Positions 37,219 through 47,623 are shown, counted from the first letter of the stretch. The stretch is DNA of 64,000 bases from Desulfovibrio oxyclinae DSM 11498 (GCF_000375485.1 NZ_AQXE01000004.1:1-64000); one strand, 5' to 3'. Notes: generated by a model not told the origin, from the sequence alone. Numbers and translations: made by a program.

Positions 37219-38126
37219 TCCATCAGGCGCCGGGCGGCTTCATCCATACGCTTGGCGTCATCCATCCTGTCCTGATTGCGAAATCCCGCTGCGGCACGCC
37301 GATAGGCACGGATCGCGCCGCCGAGGTTGCCGGAGCGCTCCAGCGTGCTGGCATAGAGGGCGCGAAGGTCCGCGTTATCGGGATTGGAGGAGAGGGCGAA
37401 GTGCAGGTCCCGTGCGGCATCGTTGAAGCGGCCGAGCCCCATCAGGGCCCGTGCCCGACCCTCGAACGCGGCGGCGGAATCGGGCTTGAGCGAGGCGGCG
37501 CCGGAGAAGGCCCTGTACGCCTGCTGATATCGCTCGAGCATGAGGCAGGACTGTCCAAGCCGGAAGCGGGGATCGAAGTCCCCTGGTGAGAGCGACATGG
37601 CCTGACGGAAGTCTTCGATGGCCTTCTCGTGTTCGCCAAGCTCCGCACGAATCGCCCCGCGCTGCGTATAGGCCTGCGTCAGGGAAGGATTTCTGCGGAT
37701 GGCTTCGTCAAGGGCGTGAATGCCTTCAAGGGAGCGCCCGGCCTGCCAGAGGGTGTAGCCCAGCAGATAGCGCGAACGGGCGTCCGATGGCTTGAGCGAG
37801 GCGGCGCGCATCAGGTCCTGTTCCGCCCGTGAGTACTCGCCCAGCCGTGCCAGCGCGAGGCCGCGATACAGGTGTGCATCGTAGTTGTCCGGATCGAGTT
37901 CCACAGCCTCGCTGAGGGTCTGCACGGCGCCCTGCGGGTCCAGAAAGTTGCCGTCGTGGAACAGGGAAAGCGCTTCGCTCACCTTCTGGGATGCGGTGGC
38001 CTCCCTGCGATCCTGATCCGACATGGGATGGTGCTCCACCTCGCCCTTGTCGATGATGCGAGTAACCACACAGCCGGAAAGCAGCGACGCAAAGACGAGA
38101 GTGATGAGAACGACACGAGCGATCAT
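37200..38126 (-). CDS. TPR-repeat lipoprotein
   Basis: The 308-residue protein has a lipoprotein signal (MIARVVLITLVFASLLSGC, Cys19). It is followed by six or more TPR motifs from about residue 55 on, such as LYRGLALARLGEYSRAEQDL and RFRLGQSCLMLERYQQAYRA, and ends in a basic tail. It is an envelope scaffold of unknown partner. The ATG at 38126 is chosen for the signal; the longer frame is not supported. It lies between phage-like genes but does not look phage-derived. It is convergent with the small coiled-coil gene (overlap 19 bases). Confidence 0.85.
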   Translation of the reverse strand: MIARVVLITLVFASLLSGCVVTRIIDKGEVEHHPMSDQDRREATASQKVSEALSLFHDGNFLDPQGAVQTLSEAVELDPDNYDAHLYRGLALARLGEYSRAEQDLMRAASLKPSDARSRYLLGYTLWQAGRSLEGIHALDEAIRRNPSLTQAYTQRGAIRAELGEHEKAIEDFRQAMSLSPGDFDPRFRLGQSCLMLERYQQAYRAFSGAASLKPDSAAAFEGRARALMGLGRFNDAARDLHFALSSNPDNADLRALYASTLERSGNLGGAIRAYRRAAAGFRNQDRMDDAKRMDEAARRLMDQRKTS

Positions 38127-38182
38127 CGGTCGGGGATACTCCCGGCCGGAGCGAACGTCAATGCGAACAGGAACGACGAACA

Positions 38183-39457
38183 ATGGAAGAATTATATAGA
38201 CCCCGGAAGCATCAGGCGGCCATCGAGGAGAATCTGACAAGGTTTTCCGTACTGGTCTGCCACCGCAGGTTCGGCAAGACCGTGCTTTCAGTGAACCGAC
38301 TGATACGCCAGGCAAGAGAAACCGAAATGACGGACTGGCGCGGGGCTTACATCGCCCCGCTCTACAAGCAGGCCAAGGCGGTGGTCTGGGATCATCTGAA
38401 GCATTTCTGCGGAGTGGGGCTGGACGGGTGCGACGTGAAATTCAACGAGTCCGAACTGCGTGCCGACTTCAAGAACGGCTCCCGCATCCGGCTCTTCGGC
38501 GCGAACAACCCGGACTCACTGCGCGGCCTGTATCTGGACGCGGTGGTCTTCGACGAAGTGGCGCAAATGCCCTACCGCGTCTGGAGCGAAGTGGTCCGCC
38601 CCGCGCTTTCCGACCGCCGGGGCTGGGCGCTGTTCATAGGCACGCCGCAGGGCAAGAACGCCCTGTATCAGCTCTGGAACCGGGCCGGAGCCGATGAGGA
38701 CTGGTTCACCGCCATGTACCGGGCCTCCGAAACCGGGGTGCTGCATCCCGACGAGCTGGACGCGGCGCGGCGGGAAATGAGTCCGGAGGAGTACGAGCAG
38801 GAGTTCGAATGCTCCTTCACCGCCGCCATCCGGGGCGCCTACTTCGGCGGGCTGCTGGGAGACCTTGAGCGCGAGGGCCGAGTTGGCGCGGTGCCCGTGG
38901 ATCCGACCATGCCCGTGCATACCGCGTGGGACCTTGGCATGAGCGACTCCACGTCCATCTGGTTCGTACAGGCCGCCCCCGGCGGCGAGTATCGCGCCGT
39001 GGACTACTACGAAGCCTCGGGCGAAGGGTTGGAACATTACGCCAAGGTGCTGGACGCCAAAGGCTACAAGTACGGTCGCCACATCGCACCCCACGACATC
39101 CGCGTGCGCGAGCTGGGCACGGGGCGCTCCCGGCTGGAAACGGCCATGCGGCTGGGAATCCGCTTCGACATATGCCCCAACATTCCGGTGCAGGACGGCA
39201 TCAACGCGGTGCGGCAGATGCTGCCGCGTTTCCGGTTCGATGCCGGTCGCTGCGAACCGGGCATCGACGCCCTGCGGCATTACCGGCGCGAGTTCAACGA
39301 TCGGGCCGGGGATTTCATGCCGCGCCCGGTGCATGACTGGACCAGCCACGCGGTGGACGCCTTCCGCTACTTTGCCGTGGGCTTCCGCGAGCCGAGCAGA
39401 GGGACGCGACCGGACCGGACCGCAAACGACTACAACCCCTTTGGAGAAGCGTCATGA
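38183..39457 (+). CDS. Phage-type terminase large subunit
   Basis: The 424-residue protein has a packaging-ATPase Walker A (HRRFGKT, 27-33), Walker B VVFDEVA (121-127) and the coupling motif IGTPQGKN. The nuclease domain starts TAWDLGMSDSTSIWF (Asp249), and DWTSHAVDAFRYF lies near the end. All key residues look present, so it is probably not a pseudogene. Terminases cut and pump DNA into capsids. No portal, capsid or tail gene is nearby, so it is a remnant or part of a scattered gene transfer agent. AGGAA lies before the ATG. It is divergent from the TPR lipoprotein. Confidence 0.92.
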   Translation: MEELYRPRKHQAAIEENLTRFSVLVCHRRFGKTVLSVNRLIRQARETEMTDWRGAYIAPLYKQAKAVVWDHLKHFCGVGLDGCDVKFNESELRADFKNGSRIRLFGANNPDSLRGLYLDAVVFDEVAQMPYRVWSEVVRPALSDRRGWALFIGTPQGKNALYQLWNRAGADEDWFTAMYRASETGVLHPDELDAARREMSPEEYEQEFECSFTAAIRGAYFGGLLGDLEREGRVGAVPVDPTMPVHTAWDLGMSDSTSIWFVQAAPGGEYRAVDYYEASGEGLEHYAKVLDAKGYKYGRHIAPHDIRVRELGTGRSRLETAMRLGIRFDICPNIPVQDGINAVRQMLPRFRFDAGRCEPGIDALRHYRREFNDRAGDFMPRPVHDWTSHAVDAFRYFAVGFREPSRGTRPDRTANDYNPFGEAS

Positions 39458-39508
39458 GCGCTTTTTCGGGGAAAACGACAAGCAACCGCAATGCGGATCG
39501 GAGGTCTC

Positions 39509-39865
39509 ATGCTGATTCGGCAGGAACAAGTGCCGCCCCCGTTCAAGGAGTTTGCGCACAGGCAGCGGTACGAATGGTACCGCGCCGAAGACGAGCGAGG
39601 GCTGTATGCGTGGCTGGCCCTCGCCGAGTCCGGCGAGGATATGGAGATGCATCTGGAAGCGGTCCGCTGGGGGCCGCAGACGTTGCGTTCCATGCGTACT
39701 GATATTGAACGGGTCAAGGAAAAGGCCCGTAGGCGCGGCAAGACCCGGCTGCTCGGATTCAAGGCGGAGCAGGGGACTGAGCCCGATCCGCGCTGGGCCC
39801 GGTTCGTCGGTCTTTTCGGATTCGGCGGGCACGCTGTCATTCAGACGGCAGCTCTTGAGCTTTAG
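39509..39865 (+). CDS. Hypothetical protein next to terminase
   Basis: The 118-residue protein is not recognised. It is rich in Arg, Glu and Trp, and has no signal or membrane helix. The last third (GTEPDPRWARFVGLFGFGGH) has the look of the final strands of a GNAT or phage gp13-like fold, which is only a weak hint. CGGAGG lies before the ATG at 39509, 52 bases after the terminase stop. It likely belongs to the phage-derived island. Confidence 0.7.
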   Translation: MLIRQEQVPPPFKEFAHRQRYEWYRAEDERGLYAWLALAESGEDMEMHLEAVRWGPQTLRSMRTDIERVKEKARRRGKTRLLGFKAEQGTEPDPRWARFVGLFGFGGHAVIQTAALEL

Positions 39866-39867
39866 AT

Positions 39868-39898
39868 AAAAAAGCCCCCGCCAAAAGGCGGGGGCTTT
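39868..39898 (-). terminator. Rho-independent terminator after proX
   Basis: A 12-base stem AAAGCCCCCGCC / GGCGGGGGCTTT with AAAA loop; on the minus strand it is followed by TTTATC. It also lies just after the plus-strand hypothetical gene. Confidence 0.88.
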
Positions 39899-39920
39899 GA
39901 TGCGTACAGGAATGGCGCGG

Positions 39921-40949
39921 CTACTTGGCAGCCTGGCGGGCGGCTTCGAGCCAGCTGTTCCACTTGTCCTGATTGTTGGCGATCCAGTCGTCAACGTGAC
40001 GGGCGATGTCGCGGTCGGACTTTTCGCCTTCGTTCATCAGGGTGTTCTGCTTGTTGATGTCCTCAAGCTGCAGGGTGAATTCCTGCATGAACTTGTGTGC
40101 GGCCGGATTATTCTTGAGGAATTCCTTGTTGGCCACGATCTGGATGTCGGAAACCACGAAGCCGAGCTTCACCGGGTCGGACACGGCGCCCTTGATGCCG
40201 GAGACGGTCATGCGGTCTTCGGCCGGAGCCTGTGCTTCGGTGGGCTTGATTTCGGGCACGTTGATCCAGACGACGTCTTCGCCGGGCTTCAGCTTGAAGA
40301 TGGTCCAGTTGGGGGCCCAGGTGTAGAAGAACACCGGACCGCCGCTCTTGTAGGTACCGAGGGCGGAAGCCATGCCGGCTTCATAGGAGGCCTTGATGGG
40401 ATTGATGTGATCGCCGAGGTCGTAGACCTTCATGTGATGGGTGATGATGTTCTCACAACCCCAGCCCGGAGGGCAGGCGGTCAGTTCGGCCTTGCCGTCG
40501 CCGTTGATGTCGAAAGCTTCCTTCACTTCAGGACGCTTGAAGTCTTCGAGGGACTTGATGTTGAGCTTGTCGGCTTCCTTCTTGGAGATGAGGTAGCCCT
40601 GCAGGCCACCGGCCTTCACGACGTAACCGACCTTCTCGGCCTTTTCGTCGAAGTTGCTGGGAACCTGACTGTTGTGGTTGGGGAACCAGCCGTTGGTCCA
40701 GTAGTCAACGTCGCCGAACGTGACGGACTTGTAGAAAATGGGGTTCTGCAGGTCCTTGGGCTGCTGGACGTCGTAGCCGAGCTGTTCCAGTCCGCGGCGA
40801 ACGAGGGCTTCCTGGAAGAAGCCGGTGTTCCATGTGGCTCGCGCCGGTTTGACGGTGACGCCTTCACCGGGCTTCATGTCCGAAGCCGCGGCGGCGGTGG
40901 CGAAAACGGCCACGCACAGAATCGCGATGAGTGCTTGTTTGAGTCGCAT
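39921..40949 (-). CDS. proX: Glycine betaine/proline ABC transporter substrate-binding protein
   Basis: The 342-residue protein has a signal peptide (1-22). The ProX-type body has WTNGWFPNHN, WAPNWTIFKL and several aromatic residues that form the betaine box. It captures glycine betaine in the periplasm for osmoprotection. It ends with a Glu/Gln/Asp-rich helix, as in E. coli ProX. It is the last gene of the proVWX operon, 18 bases after proW, and the terminator at 39868 follows. Confidence 0.94.
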   Translation of the reverse strand: MRLKQALIAILCVAVFATAAAASDMKPGEGVTVKPARATWNTGFFQEALVRRGLEQLGYDVQQPKDLQNPIFYKSVTFGDVDYWTNGWFPNHNSQVPSNFDEKAEKVGYVVKAGGLQGYLISKKEADKLNIKSLEDFKRPEVKEAFDINGDGKAELTACPPGWGCENIITHHMKVYDLGDHINPIKASYEAGMASALGTYKSGGPVFFYTWAPNWTIFKLKPGEDVVWINVPEIKPTEAQAPAEDRMTVSGIKGAVSDPVKLGFVVSDIQIVANKEFLKNNPAAHKFMQEFTLQLEDINKQNTLMNEGEKSDRDIARHVDDWIANNQDKWNSWLEAARQAAK

Positions 40950-40967
40950 TTGAGCCTCCTGTTCTGT

Positions 40968-41801
40968 TTAGGATTTCTTATTCGCCATCGACTGGGTAAT
41001 CCGGTCGAGTACGATAGCCATGAGGACGATGCCCAGTCCGCCGACAACGGCGCGGCCGATGTCCAGCGTGTTCAGGCCGAGGATGACCGGGGAGCCGAGA
41101 CCGCCGGCGCCGATGAGCGCGGCGATGACGACCATGGAAAGGGCCATCATTATGGTCTGGTTGAGTCCGGCCAGAATGGTGGGCATGGCAAGGGGCACCT
41201 GCACCTTGATGAGCACCTGTGTTCTGGTGGCGCCGAATGCCTGAGCCGCTTCCACCAGTTCCGGATGCACGCCCCGGATGCCGAGGCTGGTCAGTCGGAT
41301 GATGGGCGGCAGGGCGAAAATGATGGTCGCGAGAACGCCTGCCACGTTACCCACGGAAAAGAGCATCACGATGGGTACGAGGTAGACGAATGCGGGGGTG
41401 GTCTGCATGGCGTCGAGCACGGGACGTATTCCGGCCTCGAACCTGTCGCTGCGTCCGGCGGCGATGCCCAGCGGCACGCCAGCGATGGTGCAGAACAGCA
41501 CCGAGGACAGGACCATGGCCAGCGTGGTCATGGACTCGCGCCACAGGCCGAGCAGGCCGATGAAGACCATGGTCACCGCCGAGAAGACGGCCAGCTTGTA
41601 GCCGGAGAAACGCCACGCGGCCAGTACCACCAGCACGATGATGATCAGCGGATGCAGGGCGTTGAGCCCTGCGTCGAACCCGTTGAGGGTCTGCTCCACC
41701 GGCCATTTGATGGATTGAAATATGTCGCGGTAGTTATTGACCAGCCAGTCCACGAACTGACTGACCCAACTGTCCAGAGGTATGACTTGTTGTTCAAACA
41801 T
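40968..41801 (-). CDS. proW: Glycine betaine/proline ABC transporter permease
   Basis: The 277-residue protein has about six or seven helices. The cytoplasmic EAA loop (GVHPELVEAAQAFGATRTQVLIKVQVPLA, in part) contacts the ATPase. The N-terminus has WVNNYRDIF-like positions of ProW. It is 26 bases downstream of proV and 18 upstream of proX. It imports glycine betaine. The start ATG at 41801 fits the family start. Confidence 0.94.
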   Translation of the reverse strand: MFEQQVIPLDSWVSQFVDWLVNNYRDIFQSIKWPVEQTLNGFDAGLNALHPLIIIVLVVLAAWRFSGYKLAVFSAVTMVFIGLLGLWRESMTTLAMVLSSVLFCTIAGVPLGIAAGRSDRFEAGIRPVLDAMQTTPAFVYLVPIVMLFSVGNVAGVLATIIFALPPIIRLTSLGIRGVHPELVEAAQAFGATRTQVLIKVQVPLAMPTILAGLNQTIMMALSMVVIAALIGAGGLGSPVILGLNTLDIGRAVVGGLGIVLMAIVLDRITQSMANKKS

Positions 41802-41827
41802 GAGTGCGTATCCTTTTTTTGGTCAGC

Positions 41828-43030
41828 CTACTGGTCAAGCCGTTCTTCGGTTCTGTGCAGGGTGCGCAGGAAGCGGTTTCTGGAAACCACGCCCTTGTAC
41901 TCGTTGCCGTCGTCCACGACGGGTACGGGCCACCCTTTGGATGCGAGGAACGGCAGCACTTCCTGCATGGAATCCTGCATGTTGACTGCGGTGACGTCCT
42001 CAAGGAAGGCCTGTTTGAGTCCTTTCTGTCCGGCCTCCATGGCATCGCGCACGGAGTCGGTGGACACCAGTCCGAGATACCGGTGGCGGGCGTCGAGAAC
42101 CACGCCGAAGTCGCGGTCGCTGCCGCTGAGGAGCTCAAGGGTCGTGCGAAGGCTGCCTTCCTTCGTGAGCACGAAGGTGGGAATGGTGTCGCGTGCGATG
42201 TCGCCCGCGGAAATGACGTTGGTGGGGTCCACGCCGCGGAAGAAGGCGCGAACGTAGTCGTTGGCCGGATTTTGCAGGATGTCTTCCGGCGTGCCGACCT
42301 GAATGACGCTGCCGCCGTCCATGATGGCGATGCGGTCGCCGATGCGCAGCGCCTCGTCGAGGTCGTGCGAGATGAAGACGATGGTGCGCTTGTGTTCTTC
42401 CTGCAGCTTGAGCAGTTCGTCCTGCATTTCGGTGCGGATGAGCGGGTCGAGGGCGGAAAATGCCTCGTCCATCAGCAGGATGTCCGGGTCCACGGCCAGC
42501 CCGCGGGCGAGGCCCACGCGCTGCTGCATGCCGCCGCTGAGCTGGGCGGGGTAGGAGTCTTCCCATCCCGAGAGGCCGACCTGCGCAAGGGCTTCCTTGG
42601 CGCGTTCGCGGCGTTTGTCCTTGTCGATGCCGGCCAGTTCCATGCCGAAAGCGGCGTTGTCCAGCACGGTCTGGTGCGGCATGAGCGCGAAGGACTGAAA
42701 GACCATGCTCATGTTGTGCAGGCGGAACTTGACCAGTTCGTCCTCGGTCATGGCGGTGACGTCCTGTCCGTCCACGATGACTTTGCCCGCGCTGGGTTCG
42801 ATGAGTCGGTTGAGCATTCGCACGATGGTGGACTTTCCCGAACCGGAAAGCCCCATGACCACGAAGATTTCGCCTGACATGACTTCAAAGGAGGCATTGT
42901 TGACGCCAACGGTCATGCCGGTCTCTTCGAGGATTTCACTTTTGGTGAATCCCTTCTCCAGCATCCGCAGGGCCTTTGGCGGATTGGAGCCGAAGATTTT
43001 GGAGAGATTTTCCACTCGAATCTTTTCCAT
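41828..43030 (-). CDS. proV: Glycine betaine/proline ABC transporter ATP-binding protein
   Basis: The 400-residue protein has Walker A GLSGSGKST at 60-68, signature LSGGMQQRVGLARGLA, Walker B ILLMDEAFSALDP, and a tandem CBS domain at 280-395 that senses ionic strength in ProV/OpuA. The start is ATG at 43030 with GGGAG just before it; the longer frame has no support. It heads the proVWX operon. The 718-base upstream gap probably carries osmotic control. Confidence 0.95.
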   Translation of the reverse strand: MEKIRVENLSKIFGSNPPKALRMLEKGFTKSEILEETGMTVGVNNASFEVMSGEIFVVMGLSGSGKSTIVRMLNRLIEPSAGKVIVDGQDVTAMTEDELVKFRLHNMSMVFQSFALMPHQTVLDNAAFGMELAGIDKDKRRERAKEALAQVGLSGWEDSYPAQLSGGMQQRVGLARGLAVDPDILLMDEAFSALDPLIRTEMQDELLKLQEEHKRTIVFISHDLDEALRIGDRIAIMDGGSVIQVGTPEDILQNPANDYVRAFFRGVDPTNVISAGDIARDTIPTFVLTKEGSLRTTLELLSGSDRDFGVVLDARHRYLGLVSTDSVRDAMEAGQKGLKQAFLEDVTAVNMQDSMQEVLPFLASKGWPVPVVDDGNEYKGVVSRNRFLRTLHRTEERLDQ

Positions 43031-43748
43031 TTTCACTCCCGATCGTTTGATGAACCAAGCTCGACGAATCCCGTATGGGGTCCGGCGTGCCGCCTGTCGG
43101 GCCGGGTTTTCGGCGACTCGTAAGCCCCTGCGCCGAAAAAGCGGCCCCCCTCTTCCGACGTGTCCGAAATGGTCCGCCATCAGGGAATCCGTACTTGGAA
43201 TATGCAGTATCGCGATTCAAGACGATGCTGCATTGCAGAAAGATGCACTATTCAATTTTCAACAGCACTGAAGCCAGTGATGCAGTCATTTTGCAAACAA
43301 CACAATTAAAGATACTTTAATCTGCTAAAAGCTCAAAAATTGGTGCTATTCACATTGAAATGAGTAGTTGCTTGCGAGGCTTTGGATTCTGAATGTATAG
43401 TGCAGTTGGCGGGAATTGTCAAATGCATCACCGTCCAGCCGAAGTTGCTCGCCGTTAGTTTGCAGAAACGTAACAATGCAATTGCCGTGTTTTTCCCGCT
43501 TAAAAAGTGCAACAAGACGCCGTAATCGCTTGAAAAGGTGCTCATGTGAGCATGGCATCCGACGCTGGTCCTGCGGAGTCGGATTCCGGATCGGCTCAAA
43601 GGCGGTGGCGGATGAGAAATGAACAATCAGAGCGCTTGCGTCTGGACAAATTTTTCCGATCACTTATCCTGATATCAAGATATAAACATCCCGTGACATT
43701 ATTTGTTGAACCTTTGAACTCAATTCAGAGTGAGCAAAGAAGGAGACA
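43031..43748. other. Intergenic region between proV and a methyltransferase gene
   Basis: The first 150 bases are GC-rich. The rest is AT-rich and has no supported gene. A 105-codon minus frame (43346-43663) has fair composition but no binding site or known domain. The region must hold the proV promoter and that of the divergent methyltransferase gene. Confidence 0.6.
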
Positions 43749-44954
43749 TTGACGAGATTTTGCGAAAATTCACTGGCATCCATGGAATTTACTCTGCATT
43801 GGCAGCAGGGTGACGCAAAATTTGAAGATCGTTTTCTAGGACGAAGGGTCAATGCCTGGCGGGACGTGTTTCCTCCGGCATTGATGGAAAAGCTTCATGG
43901 CTGCAGTCCCGGAGAAGCGGCCTCAGCCACCTATTGTCCGGGCGAACTCGTCGATCCGTACACGCTGGACAAGGTTATACATCTTCCCGTTACTCGGTTC
44001 CGGAAGCGCAGTCTGGGCGGTAGGAATGTCTCACCCAAGGTGGGACGATTCTATCCGCTCGGAATGCTGTCCGGTCTGCCGGGTATCTACTCCAGCACAA
44101 TCACTCCGTTCAGGATTCTTGAGATTGACGGAGAGACCATGACCGTTGACCTGAACCATCCGCTCGCCGGCAGGCCGCTTGCTGTGGAGGCGGTCATTAC
44201 GCGGCTGCAGGAGAAGCAGGGCGACACCGGCGGCAGCCTCATGCACTGGCCCGAAGAGATTTGCTACGGCGGTCCGGGGATGCAGGCGCCGCTCCCGGAG
44301 CGTCCCACCGAATTCTTCGACGAGCAGTTCTTTAGCCGAAGCGATACGGACGACGCGACCTTTTACGCACAGCCCCGCATGATCGGTCACATCGATGAGC
44401 AGGCATCGGCGAACCTCAGGAGCATGTACCGTCGTTTTCTGAAAAACGGCATGCGCGTGCTCGACCTGATGAGCAGCATGCAGTCACACCTGCCGGACGA
44501 TCTGGACATCGACGTGACCGGCCTTGGTCTGAATGCCGAAGAAATGGCGGCCAACCCGCTGCTGACCGAGTACGTGGTTCACGACTTGAACCGCGACCCG
44601 TCCATTCCGCTGAAAGGGCATTACGACGCCGTGGCTTGTTCGCTTTCCATCGAATACCTCACCGACCCGGTGTCGGTGCTTTCTTGCGTTCGTGAACAGC
44701 TCGCTCCGGGCGGGGTGCTGCTCGTGGGCATGTCCAACCGCTGGTTCCCGACAAAGGCCGTGCGCGGTTGGGTGGATCTGAACGAATTCGAGCGCGTCGG
44801 ACTGGTGCACGAAATGATGCGCCGGGCGGGATTCGACGGCAAACGCGGCGCCATCAGCATGAGAAACGACTGGCGACCTCAGGGTGACCGTCACTTTCTG
44901 GAAACCCGAGGTGTGAGTGATCCCGTATATATGACGTGGGTTGAAAAGTCATGA
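43749..44954 (+). CDS. Two-domain protein: SlyD-like FKBP segment plus class I methyltransferase
   Basis: The 401-residue protein has an N-terminal part with a segment much like the IF insert of SlyD FKBP proteins (ILEIDGETMTVDLNHPLAGRPLAVEAVI, cut around 124-150; key DLNHPLAG at 134-141). A SAM-dependent methyltransferase fold follows (about 235-390) with an unusual motif I (VLDLMSSMQSHLPDD) and motif IV (YDAVACSLSIEYLTDP). Its substrate is unknown. The start is uncertain: TTG at 43749 has AAGGAG very close; ATG at 43782 has no site. It is a single-gene unit. Confidence 0.7.
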   Translation: MTRFCENSLASMEFTLHWQQGDAKFEDRFLGRRVNAWRDVFPPALMEKLHGCSPGEAASATYCPGELVDPYTLDKVIHLPVTRFRKRSLGGRNVSPKVGRFYPLGMLSGLPGIYSSTITPFRILEIDGETMTVDLNHPLAGRPLAVEAVITRLQEKQGDTGGSLMHWPEEICYGGPGMQAPLPERPTEFFDEQFFSRSDTDDATFYAQPRMIGHIDEQASANLRSMYRRFLKNGMRVLDLMSSMQSHLPDDLDIDVTGLGLNAEEMAANPLLTEYVVHDLNRDPSIPLKGHYDAVACSLSIEYLTDPVSVLSCVREQLAPGGVLLVGMSNRWFPTKAVRGWVDLNEFERVGLVHEMMRRAGFDGKRGAISMRNDWRPQGDRHFLETRGVSDPVYMTWVEKS

Positions 44955-45113
44955 TCGGTAAGCGAATCCCTGTCCGGCTGATGGTCGGGCAGGGGACGCT
45001 TGCGGTCGGGGATTCATGGTGACGCGGGCCTTGCAACCGGGGCCGATGCGTTGTAGAGAAACGCCGTCCCGCAAGGGGACCATCCAATATCATCTATCAG
45101 GAGAACCCCGCAC

Positions 45114-46214
<1,101 letters not shown>

Positions 46215-46253
46215 ATTCGCTACGATCCCGGTCCTTTCCGGGTTTGCATATAT

Positions 46254-46285
46254 AAAAGCCCCCGTGGTTCTCCACGGGGGCTTTG
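46254..46285. terminator. Bidirectional rho-independent terminator
   Basis: A 13-base stem AAAGCCCCCGTGG / CCACGGGGGCTTT with a 4-base loop, flanked by A and T runs. It serves ychF and the convergent oxidoreductase operon. Confidence 0.92.
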
Positions 46286-46308
46286 TCGTTTCTGTATGCC
46301 GGGTGGGG

Positions 46309-46854
46309 CTATTTCACGTGATCCGCGCCGGCCTGAAGGGCTTCGGCGTTTTTGGGGATCAGGTGGGAGTAGTGCGCGGAGATGACATTCTCCAGCGCGC
46401 CCTGCACCACGTCCAGCGGCATGACCTGCGTGGCCTGAATGAAGGCGCCGAGGGCGACCATGTTGGCCATGCGGGTGTTGCCGAGCTTGTCGGCGATGTC
46501 GTTGGCCGGGACGGCGAGGCAGTTCAGGCGGTCGGTGTCGGCCAGTTCCATGTCCACCAGCGAGGAGTTGACGACGCAGATGCCGTCGTCCTGCAGGCGG
46601 GACTGGAACTTGTCGAGTGAGGGGCGGTTCATGATGATCAGGCTGGTGGGCCTGCGGATGATGGGGGAACCGATTTCCTCTTCGGCCAGGACCACGGTGC
46701 AGTTGGCGGTGCCGCCGCGCATTTCCGGGCCGTAGACCGGGATGTAGGTCACGTTCAGGCCGTCCTGCATGCCCGCGTAGGCCAGCAGGTTGCCGATGAG
46801 CATGACTCCCTGGCCGCCGAAGCCTGCGATGATGGTGTCGAGATAGCGGGACAT
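46309..46854 (-). CDS. 2-oxoacid:ferredoxin oxidoreductase, gamma subunit
   Basis: The 181-residue protein has the POR_gamma signature GFGGQGVMLIGNLLAYAG (9-26) and GGTANCTVVLAEEEIGSP. It is the last gene of a four-gene operon. Such enzymes oxidise 2-oxoacids such as 2-oxoisovalerate or 2-oxoglutarate to acyl-CoA and reduce ferredoxin. The ATG at 46854 overlaps the beta subunit stop (TAATG). The operon ends at the terminator at 46254. Confidence 0.92.
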   Translation of the reverse strand: MSRYLDTIIAGFGGQGVMLIGNLLAYAGMQDGLNVTYIPVYGPEMRGGTANCTVVLAEEEIGSPIIRRPTSLIIMNRPSLDKFQSRLQDDGICVVNSSLVDMELADTDRLNCLAVPANDIADKLGNTRMANMVALGAFIQATQVMPLDVVQGALENVISAHYSHLIPKNAEALQAGADHVK

Positions 46855-47621
46855 TAGCAGGCACCTCCTTCGTCGGTGTCCTTGTACACTCCGAGCGGGA
46901 AGTAGGGGATCATCTCGGTCTGGATGCGTTCATTGGATTTGATCGGATCCATCTTCCAGTTCGTGGGGCATGCGGAGAGCAGCTCCACAAAGCCGAAGCC
47001 CTTGCCCTGCGTCTGGCATTCGAACGCCTTGCGCATGTATTTCTTGGCGGTGCGGATGTTCTTCACGTTGTCCAGCGAGCCGCGGGCGGCAAAGGCGGTT
47101 CCGCCGAGCGAGGAGATGATCTCGGTCATGCGGATGGGTGCGCCCTCGTGCTCCAGACAGCGGCCGGAGGGACAGGTGGTGGTGCGCTGGCCGATGAGCG
47201 TGGTGGGGGCCATCTGGCCGCCGGTCATGCCGTAAACGGTGTTGTTCACGAAGACCACGCTGATCTTCTCGCCGCGGTTGGCGGCGTGCAGAATCTCGGC
47301 CATGCCGATGGACGCGAGGTCGCCGTCGCCCTGATAGGCGAAGACGAAGTTGTCCTTGCGGGCGGCTTTCACGCCGGTGGCGACGGCCGGTGCGCGGCCG
47401 TGCGGCGCTTCAACGGCGTCCACGTTAAGGTAGTTGTAGAGGAACACGGAGCAGCCGATGGAGGACACGAGAATGGAGTTCTCGCGCAGACCGAGTTCGT
47501 CCAGCAGTTCGCCCACCATGCGGTGCGCCACGCCGTGGTGGCAGCCCGGGCAGTAGTGGGTGGGCCTGTCTATGACCGATTCGGGGCGGTCGAAAACGAG
47601 TTTTTCGTTCATTTCGGACAT
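46854..47621 (-). CDS. 2-oxoacid:ferredoxin oxidoreductase, beta subunit (TPP-binding)
   Basis: The 255-residue protein has the thiamine-pyrophosphate motif GDGDLASIGMAEILHAANRG, with N-N-T-V-Y-G-M-T-G-G-Q at the end of the fold, and an early CPGCHHGV. It binds TPP and carries part of the active site. It starts 3 bases after the alpha subunit and overlaps the gamma subunit start. It is the type named VorA or KorB. Confidence 0.93.
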   Translation of the reverse strand: MSEMNEKLVFDRPESVIDRPTHYCPGCHHGVAHRMVGELLDELGLRENSILVSSIGCSVFLYNYLNVDAVEAPHGRAPAVATGVKAARKDNFVFAYQGDGDLASIGMAEILHAANRGEKISVVFVNNTVYGMTGGQMAPTTLIGQRTTTCPSGRCLEHEGAPIRMTEIISSLGGTAFAARGSLDNVKNIRTAKKYMRKAFECQTQGKGFGFVELLSACPTNWKMDPIKSNERIQTEMIPYFPLGVYKDTDEGGAC

Positions 47622-47623
47622 GG

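Noticed and set aside
39897..42257. 786-codon plus-strand open frame opposite proX, proW and part of proV
   Set aside because: The three transport genes are clear on the minus strand; the plus frame is an artefact of codon bias.
43346..43663. 105-codon minus-strand frame in the proV upstream gap
   Set aside because: Composition is fair, but there is no binding site, no recognisable domain and the region is AT-rich intergenic DNA. It overlaps other frames of equal quality.
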